A stretch of DNA of 64,000 nucleotides from Stictocephala bisonia (GCA_035578905.1 JAQJVL010001106.1:1-64000); one strand, 5' to 3'. Shown: positions 36,201 through 51,200, counted from the first letter of the stretch. Translations and numbers: made by a program. The notes: generated by a model not told the origin, from the letters alone.

Positions 36201-39200
36201 TGATTCTTAAGCCAAACAGGTGTAAATTTCATTAAGTAAATCAGAAGATCTGCTTAAACTTTGCTTTAATCCTTTATATCAACTAACACCTCTTAAATAA
36301 ATAATCGTTAGTAACTTACAGTAGGATCAGTAATCCTAGAATACTTATCTTTCATAAAAATTACTACTGTACTGGTGTTTTGAAAGTAATCAATAATTTG
36401 AAAGCAAATGGTGGGATTGAGCCGCCCCACCATCTACCTGCCCCCACAAGCTTTGTACCCTCTCTGCGCCAGTCTACCCCACATACAAGTTCCATAAATT
36501 ATCTTTACTTTGTATATTTTATGTAATAGAAAAGTAATTGTGCTATATTTATTTTTTTTGTCCTGGCTTCTGTTTTCTTATTATAAAGTATAAATTATAA
36601 GTTAGTTTGTTGTGTAAATATAGTTTTGAGGTGCATACAGTTATTGTATATAGTATCTACATCCACTGCAATGGACGAAGAAAACTACGCAAATAGGGAT
36701 AATAATATTCCGTTACTTTTGGAGTATCCTTCAAGGTTGACTCGGACAAATGTACAAATCAGGTCTAGTTTAAATGCCTTGAAACAACAGGCCTAGGGTA
36801 GGTAACAAAATTAAGATATCCAACGTGTTGTAGGAGTTCCTAAAGGCCACAGTAGATTTGGCAGATCTGGCTGGATTCTACTTGGTGCTGGCTGGTATCC
36901 CAGGCAAGGGACATGCCAAGGTTCTGACGGCTGGAGTGGGCTGGGCAGGTGCAGAGTTAATACTCTCTCGCTGCTTGCTGCTCTGGGTTGGTGCCCGTGG
37001 CGCAGAGTTCGACTGGAAGTATATCCAGAAAAGCTTAGAATCAAATATTAGTCTGGTAAGTGTAGTAAAAATAATATAGTAATAATTTAGTATTAGGCCT
37101 ATTGAACTTATCTAAAAAGAAAGAATATTTTGAATACAATTCACTGTACAGATCTTCTTTTTTCTTTTTTTCTTATGTCTTGCTTCTCATTAAATATATA
37201 TTTAAACACACATTTATTCCATCCATCAGTAATAGTGAGCAGATGATGGATGCGGCAAATATGGGTACTGGAATGAGTTGTGTGTTGGAAGCTGTTGGAT
37301 TCCATGAATCCATTCCCACTTTAATGTGATATGTGTAGATTCTGATCTTATCTGAACTTTTTGTAATGGTATGTAGGGTGGTCACCTCATCCATCTTATT
37401 AGCAATAATATTTGTTAAGAAACCAACTTAACACTTTGGTGTATAAACTGTAACAAATTCCTAGCTTGTGAATAATAATTAGAAATATTCGTTGAAACCT
37501 TGATCAGATAGCTGGGGACAAGATAAATAAATATTTTTAAATTATTTGTTTATACAAGTGCCAACATAAATTTATTCATTAGTTGTCTTGAATTTACTTG
37601 GCTAACAGCCCCAAAGCAGAATGCTTACAATCTCTGTAACTGTAAATAAAATGCTTTCTGCAAATACCATATTGGGATACCAATACTGTAAAATTTCAAT
37701 TGGACAATAACAATGGTTTTGCTGTAAATTTCCAACAATAGTTGATAGCTTAAAAATGTTTATCAAAACAGTAAGATAGAAACACAATATTATAAATTAA
37801 AACTTTTTGAAAGGTTTTTTAAAATATATTATTTATTTTTGTACCTTACGTACAAACTCATTACAGTGATGATAAGTGTTCAAGGTACATGAATGACATA
37901 TTCTCCTCATTTGTTGTATACATTTCCTATAATGTTCTGCTGATTTATTTAGTTTGCTAATTATTATTTTATATTATACACTGCTAAAATACATTTAAAA
38001 ATAAGTACTGAAGGTTTACAATGTACTTTATAGTATATTTTAAAACTAGGCAAAGCATTATGGGCATTTTCTTTAATTAAATTAATTACTTTTGATGTAA
38101 CCTGTTTGAAAAGTATAGTATATCCCCACTTTTCTAACATAAAGGGCTGTGATGACATCGAATAAGACCAGCGGCGGATCCAGAATTTAACCAAGGGGAC
38201 TAAGTTTGCAGAGGCTGTTGGCCATGTTGGTTTTAATTACATAAGAACAATGTTATTTTCAAACCGGACATACAATCACGCGTATCCAAACCAAACAGTT
38301 ATTTTTTCCAAACAAATTTCATTTCATCAAGAATGAAAATCCATATTGGAATTGCTTTGCCAATTGCTAATTAGTCTTTTATAAAATAAAAAAAATTTGT
38401 ATGAAGTTTTTATTTTAACTGTTTTTCAAAACTAGGCGTATGTATTAACATATTACCAAAATATGTAAAGCAAACCCAATGTGTAGTATGATAATGTTTT
38501 AAAAGAAAATGTCAGGATTAATCGGCTTGATCGGCGAATATGATAGTAGTCCTGAAATGTGGTCTTCATATGTTGAACGCTTTGAATTGTTTTTTGACTG
38601 TAATAGTAAAACGGAAGAGAAGAAAGTGAGCACTTTACTAACTGTAGTTGGTGTCAAAACCTACTTAGAGATTTGTGTACTCCCAACAAGCCATCAACAA
38701 AAGGATATAGTGACCTAGTGAAGCTAATCCAGGAACATCTGTATCTGAAACCATCGTTTATAGCTGAACGTTACAAATTCAGCCAGCAGAACCAGAGAGA
38801 TGGAGAGTCAGCAGCAGACTACATAGCCAGTTTGAAGATATTGTCCTACTGCGTGTTTGGAGCATCGTTAAGCGACTACCTGAGAGATCGTCTAGTGAGT
38901 GGCATCAGGAGCGAGTCAACCAAACAGAAACTCTTCTCCGAGGCAAGCTTAACCTACGACCAAGCAGTGAAGATCATCTGTGCAGCAGAAGCAGCAGAGA
39001 AGAATGCAGCTGTATTCGCAGTCAGCAGAGGAGGTGACAAAGTCCAGAGGATGGCAGCCAAGCAACACACAGTGAAGAGTGGCAGCCAACACAAAAGTAG
39101 TGAAATACCAGTGCAGTGTTTATGTTGTGGCCGACATGGTCATGTTAAAAAGAAGTGTAAATTATTTGGTGTAGTGTGTCATAATTGTGGTAAAAAGAAT

Positions 39201-42200
39201 CACATTGCCAAGGTATGCAGAGTTCCAGATAACAATAAGCAAAACTCTCAATTTACTAACTATAGGCCTAATAGGCAACCTAAGTTTAACTCATTTCATA
39301 ATAATAATAGGTGTAGTAAGTTTAAAAATAACAAGCTATTTTATTTATTTATTTATTTTATTAAAGAATGGCATACACCATTTTACAATATTTAGAATAC
39401 ATATATCAAGATTGCGAACAATGTTGACAATAGAGTCTATGAGAAGATGTCATAATACAGTACAGCAAAATTAGTGAGCAGCTACAGAAAGAATAATTAT
39501 GTACAAACTTGACGACGTAACAATTGAAAATATAAATCTTAAGCAAAATACGAAAATACAACAATTAATTTGTGGACAATTAACGAAATATATGTATGTA
39601 CAAGTAATAACAATGAATAAATAACTATATGAAAATAACAACAACGATAGAATATGTAAACGTAACGAGAAATAAATATGCGTTGGCAATAAAAATGTAC
39701 ATAACGATATAAATAATAAACATGTACAAGTAACAACAATGATTGAATGTATGAACGTTGACGAGATATAATGTTTACTAATAAATTACTATTTACAAAA
39801 AAAAATATGTTAACATTTATGATAGAACAGGAATACGTGCAGTTGAGCCTATGACTAAAATTATATATAAACCAGATGAATCTCTCTTCTGTCTTTTTCT
39901 TGATGCTTTTTTAACTTTATTTTTAAATTTTTGCATACATTTATTAAAAGACAGGTAAGAGAGTTACAAGTGAGAATTAAGTGATGAAAAAAAAAAATAT
40001 TACAGAGTGGTAGATAACAAAAACAAAAACAGGCCAGGATAGAAGACACATCACGTGATCAGGCTTCCATCGGCGGCCGCTCGACGAACCGCTCCCACGA
40101 CTGCGGTGAAGAAGTCAACTGAAGAGCCAATCTCGTTCCCAAAGCGCATAAGTCGAGGAATGGGACTGAATCGAAGGTAGTTGGTCCCAGCATGGTCATG
40201 TTCGAAGAGACGCTGATGTCTATTAGTTCTGGTAGGAACGTGGAATCTAATTGTACCCAGCAAGAAGGTGCAGTTGATTTGATGATTGAGGAGTTTGAAT
40301 AGGAAAATACAGTCAGCCACACGCCTCCTACATTCAAGACTCTGAAGACCATGTGTATCAGACAGCTCCTCGACTGGGACTTCACGAAAGTTGAAACCAG
40401 CACGACATTCCAGGAACCTGACAAAACGTCTTTGCACAGACTGGAGATGGTGAATATGGCCGAGCTGATATGGTGACCAAACCACAGAGGCATACTCGAG
40501 TAACTGGCGGACGAGGGACTTGTACAGTATCGTAGAGGCATGGGTGTTCAAGCCATGTTTTGCAGAACGGGAGACCAATCCAAGCATTCGCGAAGCCCTG
40601 GCGCAGACATTGCTGATGTGGGGGCCAAATTCAAAAGAAGAGTCGATGAGAACACCAAGGTCCTTGATGGTACTGCAGCTCTCCACCAGGTTACCATCGA
40701 GAAGATAGTTTGTTACCACTGTGTTTAACTTCCTGCTGAACGTGATCAATTTGGTCTTGGCGGGATTCATAGCCATATCATTCTTAAGACACCAGTCCAG
40801 TACGCCATCAAGGGCTTCCTGCAAGAGCTGGCAGTCATGGTGTGATCCAACTTCAACTAGCATCTTGATGTTATCAGTGAAGAGCAGAAAGGGGATCTTG
40901 ATGGCATGCTTGATGTCATTAATAAAGATGGAGAACAGGAGTGGTCCAAGGTGGGACCCCTGCGGAACACCCGAACTAGCAGCGAAGCTCGAAGAGATGT
41001 TAACATCAAGGCGCACGGCGAGTCGACGATCCATAAGGTAGCTTCTAAACCATTCCAACATTGTGCCAGTGAAACCATAGCCTTGTAGTTTAGCAAGAAG
41101 ATGACGATGGTTGATCTTGTCGAAGGCCTTACTGAGGTCAATGTAGATGGCGTCAACTTGATTTCTGCGGCTGAAGGCTTCCATCACCATGTACTGAAGT
41201 GAGAGAAGATTTGTCACCGTTGAGCAACCTGAGGTGAAACCATGCTGCTCGTCGATTATGACATGTTTAAATAAAGGCTGCACTATGTCCAAAACGAGGC
41301 CTACAAAAACCTTACTAAGGACGAATTGAATTACGATGGGTCTGTAGTTGGTAACATCGCAACGATCTCCAGACTTGAAGATTGGAACCACGAACCCATT
41401 TTTCAGTGTTGAGAGAAACATGCCAGTAGATAAGCTGAGGTTGAACAAGTGGAGAAGTTGAAGTGTCAGTTCCGAGTGGCAGAATTTGAGTACTCCAGGT
41501 GTGATATTGTCAGGGCCACTGCCCTTGGTGGGATCCAGAACAACGAGCTTCCTCTCCAAATCCTCAAGAGAGACAGCACTTTCAGAGAAGATGAATGGGG
41601 TATCAAAGTTATGCACAGGTGGCTCATCTTGGGACGCAGGGGAGTAGACCGACGCAAAGTAATCAGCGAACAGCTCGCACATCTCATCAGGGTGGGAAGC
41701 CTCGATGGCACCATGTTTAAGAGAGCAGGGCATGGAAGAAGTCCGATTGAGATGCTTAACAAAGCTCCAGAAGATTTTAACATTCGATGAAATGGTGGTG
41801 TTCACATGGTTGATGTAGCTTGAAAGATATTCCCTGGAGACGGCCCTGCACATATCATGAATAATACGAAAGGTATTGTAGTTATTTAAATCATGGGATT
41901 GCTTGAACTTCTTATGTAGCGTCTTCTTGAGAATAACAAGTTCCTTGAGCTCCTTGGAAAACCATTTGGGAAAGACAGAATGACCAACTGCCTTCCATGG
42001 AGAATGATATTTAACCAGTTTACCAAGCTGGCCGCAGAAGCTGGAGAACTGCAGGTCGACATCATTGCTATCATAGTCGAGCCGAATGGCTCCATGCTGG
42101 AGATCATTTTTAACCTGGACAAGGTTGCATCTTTGAATGTTCCGGATGAAGGTAGGATGCACAGAGCAAGCAGGTGTCGGATCAGAGATATCAATGGAAA

Positions 42201-45200
42201 CATATAAGCTGGGATGACAGGTTTCTTGCGCTACATATTTTTGTAAATAATTAAGTTGAAGTAGGCCTAGATTCTGAAAATGTTAATGATATTAACTATG
42301 CAGAAGACCTACAGAATTTATTTAAAATGAATGAATACAAACTAGAAAGAGACAGAGTTGACTCAATCAAAATTGATGTTTTAGTCGATAATAAAGTAAT
42401 TACTTTTGAAATCGACACCGGAGCTAGTGTCACAGTTTGCAGTGAATCTTGGTATAAAAATAATTTAAATTATCGTAAATCATTACCAAGTGATCTAACC
42501 CTTATTTCATACACTAACAAACTAATAATACATGTTGGTAAAATAAACGTTAAAGTCAGTTATGAAAATAAAAACAAAAATCTTGATTTGTATGTAATTA
42601 GGTTAGGATCGCATCCGTTAATGGGTCGCGATTGGCTTACAAATTTAGATGTGGACATATCTTTGAAGGAAAAAGAATCTGTTAATGTTGTAAATAGTAA
42701 AACTAATTTTGATCAGTTGAAAAATAATTTAATTAATGAATTTCCTGAAGTTTTTTCAGACAAGCTAGGCCATTACTGTGGCGAAGCAGTAAAACTAGTT
42801 CTAAAAAAAGAGGCCAAGCCTAAATATTTTAAGCCTAGGCCCATACCATTTTCTCTTAAAAATAAAGTTGTTAAAGAATTACAAAGATTAACAGATGAAC
42901 ATGTTTTGATTCCTGTAAATAGTTCTGAATGGGTCACTCCCATAGTCCCAGTATTAAAAAAGAATGGTGAAATTAGAATCCGTGGGGATTTCAAAGTAAC
43001 ACTAAATAAGTATTTAGATGTAGATAAATATCCTATTCCTAGAATAGAAGACATGTTTGTTAGTTTGCAAAAAGGTACTTATTTTAGTAAAATTGATTTG
43101 AGCCAAGCTTACATGCAGCTCAAACTTAATGAAGAGTCACAAAAACTATGTACTATAAGTACACACAAAGGTCTGTTTTCATATTATAGAATGCCCTATG
43201 GTATTTCATCTGCACCTGAAATTTTTCAAAAAGTTATAGAACAGACTTTACACGGTTTAGAGGGTGTAACAGCATATTTTGATGATTTATTAATTAGTGG
43301 TCCAGATGTACAACTCATTTTTGTAGATTACAGGCAGTTTGTAATCGATTATAAGAAAGAGGGTTTACAGTAAGAAAAGACAAGTGTCTGAAGTTTTTTT
43401 CAGATAAAATAGAATATCTTGGATTTAGTATACATAAGGAAGGATTGCATGTCACAATCCAAAATAGCAGCCATTGTAAATGCCCCTGTCCCAAAGAACG
43501 TAACTGAAGTTAAAGCTTTTATTGGTTTAATTAACTATTATGGAAAGTTCATACCAAATATGTAAACCATTTTAAGCCCTTTGTATAGTTTATTAAAAAA
43601 AATGTTGTTTTTTACTTTAACGAAAGTTGTCTTTGATTCAATAAAGTCAAAGAAGTGTTAACCAAAGCACCAGTGTTAGCTCATTATGATCCGGAATTAC
43701 CTGTAAAATTAGCAGTAGATGCTACTTCAACTGGACTAGGGTGTGTGTTAAGTATCATTACTAAAGATGGTATAGAGAAACCAGTAGCCTATCACTCTCG
43801 CACTCTATCTCCAGCAGAATATAAATATTCACAAATTGACAAAGAGGCATTAGCAATAGTATATGCTGTAAAAAAATTTAACCAATACTTGTATGGCCGG
43901 AAATTTATGTTATGTATAGATCATAAACCCTTGTGAAGTATTTTTGGACCGAAAAAAGGTCTAGCAGTGTTTACAGCCAGTAGATTACAGAGATATGCTC
44001 TATTTTTGTCAGGTTACAATTTTGATATTCAATATGTTAAATCTGAGAAACATGGTAATGCTGACGCTTTATCACGCTTATCATTGCCTAAAACACACAC
44101 TGTAAATATAGATGAACCAAACTGGAAAGGTACATATTTGCATTATATTGTTGAAAGTTCTGTTCCTTTAACGTTTGAGGAGGTAAAAAAGGAAACACAA
44201 AATGACCCTATTTTATGTAAAATTACAACTACATTATGTATGGATGGCCAAACCATGTAGGGGAGGAAAATAAAGAATTGTTACCGTACTTCCAGGGGAA
44301 GGATGAACTAACAGTTGAGCATGGAATTCTTATGTGGGGATATAAATTGGTAATTCCTAGTAAAATGCGTAATTACGTACTAAATGAGTTACATGCAAAT
44401 CATATGGGAATTGTAAAAATGAAATCGGTTGCTAGAAGTTAATTATGGTTTCCAAACATTGATGAAAGTATCGAAGCCCTTTCTGATAGTTCATCTTGCC
44501 TCATGGAACGTGTTAAACCTAACAAAAGCATGTGTGGCATTATCCATCTAAGCCATGGGAACGATTACACGTAGATTACCTAGGCCCTTTTAAAGGTAAA
44601 ATGTATTTGATCATTATAGACGCACATACAAAATGGTTAGAAGCCTTTGAAGTTAATTCTACAAGCGCTAAATTAGCCATAGACAAGTTAAGAGAGCTGT
44701 TTGCTAGATTTGGAATCCCAGTTGCTTTGCATAGTTACAATGGCCCACCATTCACATAAAGATAAACTGCATAAATTGATTGAACTCTAAAGAGAGTTCA
44801 ATCAATTTATGCAGTTTAAATGGTATGACATACATTCTCACCTGCTTATCATCCTCAATCAAACGGACAAGCAGAACATTCTGTCAAGTATGCAAAACGT
44901 AAATTAAGGTTTGCTTTCCAAGATAACGTTGATGTTAACATTGCTTTAAATAGAATTTTGTTTGATTACCGTAATTCCATTCATAGCACAACTAATGAAA
45001 CTCCAGGTAAATTAATGTTTAATCCTCTATTAAGTTCACGCCTTGATTTACTAAAACCAAACTTAAACAGAACTGTACAAGTCAAACAAGATAAATCAAA
45101 AGAAAATTTTAGGGTAGTAAAGTTATATATTTGTACCCTAATCAACCTGTCCTTATAAAAAATTACAGATCTAAAGACAAGTGGATTGAAGGTAATGTTC

Positions 45201-48200
45201 TGAAAGAATTAAGTAATGTCATGTTGAAGTCTGGTATTGTTTGGAATAGACATATCGATCAGCCGATAGGATTGAATAGTAATACTGTACACAGTGATGA
45301 CGTAGTCACTCCACCATATGTGCAAAGTATTGACAGAGAGTTTAGGAACCAGATTAGAATTCCTAACCATTCCCATACCTCTACTAATGACGTCAACAGG
45401 TCAGCTGGAAAACCAGATCCTACCACTCCACAACGTCACAACTCCCAGCGTCATGCAACTCCTGAAAATGTATCCCATTTACCCTATCCACTTACACCTG
45501 TAGCGACTCCTATTTCTTCTACCATTGTTGATACTAGTAGAAGATACCCACCTAGAATTAGAAAGCCTGTCGAAAGACTTAACTTGTAAATATACTTTTT
45601 AGATTTAATTCATGCTTATCACTTATGTTAATCATTATGTTTGTATCTTAAAATGTTTAATTTCTGGTTACTTAACACTTTAGCTGCAGTGTCAGTCCAG
45701 TACGCCCGATGGCTCTTTGTCTCAACTAGATGCCGTCAGGCAACTACGCCCGACATTGTTGTTCAGTAAACTTTTGGTTACATTATTGTTACTCGACTGG
45801 TCCTGCTTTCTTAAAGAAACCGATCACACTTTATTGTACTGCACGCATCATACTATTTACAGAGCGAATTTCTAAGTTTTTGATTGTATACAAAGTTGTT
45901 CATAAAACTTTAAATTTTGGCATGTTCTACGGGCAAGTTGTCGGGAGTATAGGCTTGGCAGACTTATTTAGTGAATGTTGGTATTGAAATAACGTAATAC
46001 ATATTGAATACTGGATTAAGTTGATGAAAGTTCATCTTACAGTCAGTGTAGCCAAACCATGAAAACAATTTTACCTCAAAATGTGTCAGGCCGATATGAC
46101 CGACAGAGTTTTTTATGTGACATATACGCTCCTAAAAAACTGTGTCGGGCCAACACTCCCGACATATTTATATACATATAATGCCTATATATGTACTATT
46201 TCTATACTCAGAAATGGTGGCATAGTAAATATAATGCATAATTGTTTTAAATATTTGCAATTTAGAGCAAAAATACTCATTTTAAGGATGGCAGCTAACG
46301 TGTTAAAATGCGCCAATTTGAAATTTTGTAGTTATCATTTATCATGTGATTAGTAGCCTATTTAATATTGTTTAAAATCATTAATTTTTAATTTAATTGT
46401 GTTTGAATTTTTCTAAGAATTGGAAAAGAGGAATGTTATGTATCCACAGTGTTAAATTATGTTATCACTAGGTAACCATATTCATTATCAAATGTCTTTG
46501 ATATCTAGTTTAACTCTATGTTCTGTGTAGTTATGTCATACCATATGAATTTAATAAAACGACGCTATTGGCTGTTCTATTTCATGCCACTTCCAAAATA
46601 CATAAAATACAAAACGGATTTTGGAAGTGGCATGAAATAGAACAGCCAATAGCGTCGTTTTATTAAATTTTCTATCATCTGAGGTGGCACTTGATATGTT
46701 TGATTTTATTTTGTCAGAATTACTTTAGGACAATTTATACATCAATTCTAGCTAAATAGCCAGCTACATTTTTAGATGTAAAAGTCTTGAGTATGAAATA
46801 CTCTTGTAATTCTCTAAAACAAATTGAAAAAAAAATTCCCAGCAAAAAGCCAAATCTATACCTCTTACCATCCAAATATTTGCTCTTATACCTTGTTCAG
46901 ACCGGCAATAACTCCAGAGTATTGACTCAATGGACCGTTGTCACTATGTATTCGGCAGTCTAGGTTTACAGATCACAGTAAAATAATTGGTCTAGAGTCA
47001 ATTTTGATTGGTACAAGACAAGAAAACATTTGAAAATTCAAGCATAAAATAATCAGAATACATGGAGCAGTCAGAATCAAAGAGGCAGAGTGGCACATCC
47101 AAATCAACAGGGAAATATTAGACATGCTCAACAGGGAAGATATTGTATGGTTCATAAAATGCCAAAGGCATTTATGTTTAGGGCATGTTTAGCATTGTTA
47201 GAGCATGTTTAGAGGGTAGAAGGTATCAGAAAACTAAAAACGTGATAGGCCTAAATCTAAAGATTTATTCTGCAAAGAAAGGAAGAAGTCCAAGACTTCA
47301 ATGTAAGGACCAGGTACTTGGTGGTGTGAGGATAATGTGATTAACTCACTTGGGTACCTAGGCCAAGGTCGCTTAGAGACAATAAATGCATGAACAGTTT
47401 TGGTTAGTCACAAGTTTTATCCTTGTTCAACTGAAACACAAACAAAATTCTGCTGAAAACAGGTAGAGGACCTTAGCACCGATGACCTTACCTCCACTCA
47501 TCTGTTTTGTAATCAAGATACAACACATAACAACAACAGACTAGTATGGCTCCCACACTACCGGCATTCTCAATTAAAAAAATATTGCTTCTCCGCTCAT
47601 CTCTTTTGCTATGTTTAGGTACAACACATAACAACTGTCACACTTGTCTGGCTGTGGTCAAGGCATGACTTGACGGACTACCTGAAACCTTTTGTCACAG
47701 CATTGCTTCTTCTCTGCTCGTACAAGCCTCTTTTGATGGACATCCTCTTTCAGGTAATTTAATCATTTCAGGCACTACGTTTTAGTTTATACTGATATAA
47801 GTGCCTCTTTAGTTGTAAAATTTGAGTAAGCTGCTGTAATACATTGCATATACAAGCATATTTAAAATTATTATTGTCTTTTAGAAGGTTATAATGTTAA
47901 ATATAAAATAAATACTTAACAAAATTTAATTAGATATCCATTCAAGTACATTGTGTTTAGTACCAATAATAAAAATAAGTATACTATTGAAAAAACAAAA
48001 TTGTTTTTGAAATCAGAAATTGAGGAAATTAATTTTTCTAAATTCCTAAAAAAAAAAAAAAAAACAAATGTAAAATAAAATAAGTCTTTATTTATGTGGC
48101 AAAGTTGGCAATATCCTCTCTACCTTTTAATTGATGACTACACTCGTTTATCTTTCCTCATCGCACTCATTCGCCCCTCATATTCAACCATATCTGTACA

Positions 48201-51200
48201 ATCGGCGTCTCAATGATGAATAATGATAATAAAGACTCTAATTAGTAGAGTGGAACCTCATAGCACGAAATTCTCGATAGCAGGAATATTTTTAAATCCC
48301 CTTGAACCTCTCATAACACTCAATGGTAAAATAACCTTAATAACACGAATGTTCAGACCAACTACCTCAATAAAACAAGTTTTATTCGATTTTCAAGGAC
48401 GAAATCAAAACCTCCATAGCATGAATATCAGTAGCCAAACACCTCTAAAACACAAATTCGACCTCTATAAGACGAATTTCCACAGTCAAAACCTCAGTAA
48501 GACGAAGGAATAGTTCCATTTTATTCATGTTGACACAGGAAGGCTGACTTCTGTTTGGCGCAACTTCTGGTACAATAACGACCTGGAATTAGACGGTACC
48601 TATGTGTGTATAATTGTATCTGAGTTTACATACGTACAGTCCGTATAGTAGTTTGGTTTGTTGTGCAGTGCCTGTTCAGTGTAATCTATTATGGAGAGCA
48701 TTTCTCAAAGGAAAGGAATTATTTTTGCAGCAATACAAATTGATCATTTTATTCCATTACACAGTTAGTACTTAATTATTAAATGCTTCATATGGATTTG
48801 TGTGTTGGTTTCATTTGTGTTTATTATCTCACCATAATATACTGTAATACTGCAGTACTGTATTTCAATTCCAAACATGATTTTTGTTTGTTATAGAACT
48901 ATTGAATTATTTTTGCTCATTACAAAACTAAACAGTAGCCTACAGTACATGGTTTAAGTCAATTCGTAGGTACATAGTGCAGTAATTAAACTGACAATAA
49001 ACAATTTATTTCATACGAAAACCAACTTCTATACAAAGAACTTTGCCTGTTTAACCTCATTAACACGAACCTCGCTATCACGAATATCTTGATAACACGA
49101 ATAATTTTCAATCCCCTTCAGATTCGTGGTACGAGGTTCTACTGTATTAACAAATGAATGTTATTAAGGATTTACACCATATTAAAGTATAAAAAAGACT
49201 TGTATAGTTTTCATAACAAAAACAATAAATTTATTATGAAAATGTTTGAAAACCAAGCTTTTCTTCTACATTACTCCATTAAAATTACTTTATGTGGTAT
49301 GTACATTACTCTATACCACTGTATGTGTACAGGTGGGTGGGAGGGTCTATAGCACTGTGTGTATAGGTGGGTGGGGGGTCAATACCAAGGTTAGTGTATA
49401 GGAGGTTGCCTTGAACGAGTGCGCACGCCTGTCGCGCATCACGTCATCATCCGACCTCGCTGCCGTACCGCCGTCTTGACTGCCACTCACGGTAGGAACC
49501 TTGCGCCATGCTGTCACTGTACTTTAACCTAACCTGAACAAAGTTGTTAGTGTTTTTTCTAGTATTTTGACAGTTTATTTTGGTGTTTAGTGTTTGTGAA
49601 ATGCCTGGAGAACGCTGTGCAGTAGCAGTTTGCAACAACAGCCGTGTAAAAACGCGTGAGTTAAATGTCAATAGGAATAAAATACTCTACCACAGATTTC
49701 CTAAGGATGATTTGCTTTGTAAACAATGGGTACAACGTTGTAAAAGAGCTGACAAAACTTTCAATCCACGGACATCGGTTATTTGCTCAGATCACTTTAC
49801 TCCGAATGATTACGATCGTGATTTAAAGGCAGAGTTGTTAAATTTGCCTCCGAAACGGACACTAAAGCCTATTGCTGTCCCGTCTGTAAATATTTGTAGC
49901 AGTAATCAAAATACTGTGTTTGATGTTCAAATTGTAGATAATGATAGGGAAGCCCGTTTAAAATGTAAGGAAGATAAAAAAATTGTAAATAATCTTTTAT
50001 GTTCAGAAGAATTTAGGCCTACAAATAATAACACTGAGCCTAATATGTCTGGTGATAATAAAGACAAAACAGAACTTGAGAACACTAAAATAGAAAACGA
50101 TGCGTTAAAGGAAATGGTTGTTTTCCTAGAAAGTAAAATAGCTATGGATGCAACGCATATAAATAAGCTGAGAAAAGATAACAATTACTTAAAAAGAAAA
50201 GTAAATAAAATGAATCAAAAATATAGAAACATGCATAAAGTTTTAAGCTCCATTTTCACTAAAAACCAAATTGCACTCATTTTGGGTATGAAAAAGCGCG
50301 TTTCTTGGAGCAGTGAAGAAATTTCACTGGCCTTCACACTTAGATACTTAAGTAAACGTTGTTTTTTATTCCTTAAAAGAAAAATGAAAATACCTTTGCC
50401 AAGTTTATCTACTCTGCAACGCTGGGCTTCTCAGTTTGAAATGAACGAAGGCTTGTTGGATTCTGTGTTTAAATATCTCAATATTGCTAAACCAACGTTC
50501 AAAGATCACGAACGAATAGTTGTTTTGCAGTACGATGAGATAAAGATTAAAAGAACCCTGGAATATGATAGCAAAAACGATCGAATAATTGGGCCGCATT
50601 CCAACATGCAAGTAATATCTGCCCGAGGTTTGTTTTCAAAGTGGAAACAACCGCTGTATGTCAACTTTGACACTCAAGTCACTAAAGAAATTCTTCTATA
50701 TGTTGTTGATAAACTGAAACAGGCAGGGTATACTGTCAAAGCTTGTGTAAGTGACATGGGGGGTGGAAATGTCGGATTGTGGAAGAAATTGAATATTTCT
50801 ACTGAAAAAACACACTTTACAACTCCAGATGGTGATAGCATATATTTTTTTGCTGACGCACCACACCTATTAAAACTTATTCGTAACTGGTTCCTGGACA
50901 CTGGTTCTATTTTATCGGATGGGCGAGTAGTAAACAAAATCCCTGTAGCAACTATTATTAAAGTAGAACAGAACAATGATTTGAAAATATGCCATAGGTT
51001 AACAGAAAACCACTTGACAGTTCGAAAAACACAAAGACAAAATGTAAGGAAAGCTGCTGAGTTACTTTCCCATACCACCGCAACTGCCTTAAAACATTAC
51101 CTGAAAGATGACGAGGAGGGCAACAGTACAAGTGACTTCATAGAAACTGTTAATCGGTGGTTCGACTTGTTAAACTCTTACATTCCAAGACAGTTCGGTG

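Larger units (their letters stand above)
38509..45589 (+). mobile_element. Ty3/Gypsy retrotransposon (K02A2.6-like), decayed and interrupted
   Basis: Gag and pol lie in the usual order (gag, protease, RT, RNase H, integrase) on the + strand, inside TMEM147 intron 3. A 2.9-kb antisense LINE (about 39346-42215) splits the end of gag from protease. Frameshifts, stops, a changed integrase residue and an inverted duplication make it dead. No paired LTRs are visible. GGAAAAGAGGAATGTTATG near 46422 could be a polypurine tract and LTR start, but no second copy exists in the window. There is no env. Confidence 0.85.

Noticed and set aside
37102..37329. Possible extra TMEM147 exon
   Set aside because: Exon 3 joins exon 4 in phase without it and its translation does not resemble TMEM147.
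38168..38200. CAGCGGCGGATCCAG, resembling a DNA transposon terminus
   Set aside because: No inverted partner or target duplication found in the window.
38640..38720. Gag frame change considered as programmed frameshifting
   Set aside because: It falls in the middle of the capsid region, not at a gag-pol boundary, and pol carries several other lesions.
39330..42225. Target-site duplication for the nested LINE
   Set aside because: Only AAGCT is shared near both ends, which is too short to support a duplication.
48223..48513. 96-codon frame
   Set aside because: Coincides with the repeated AACCTC..ACGAA end of the pogo-type MITE.
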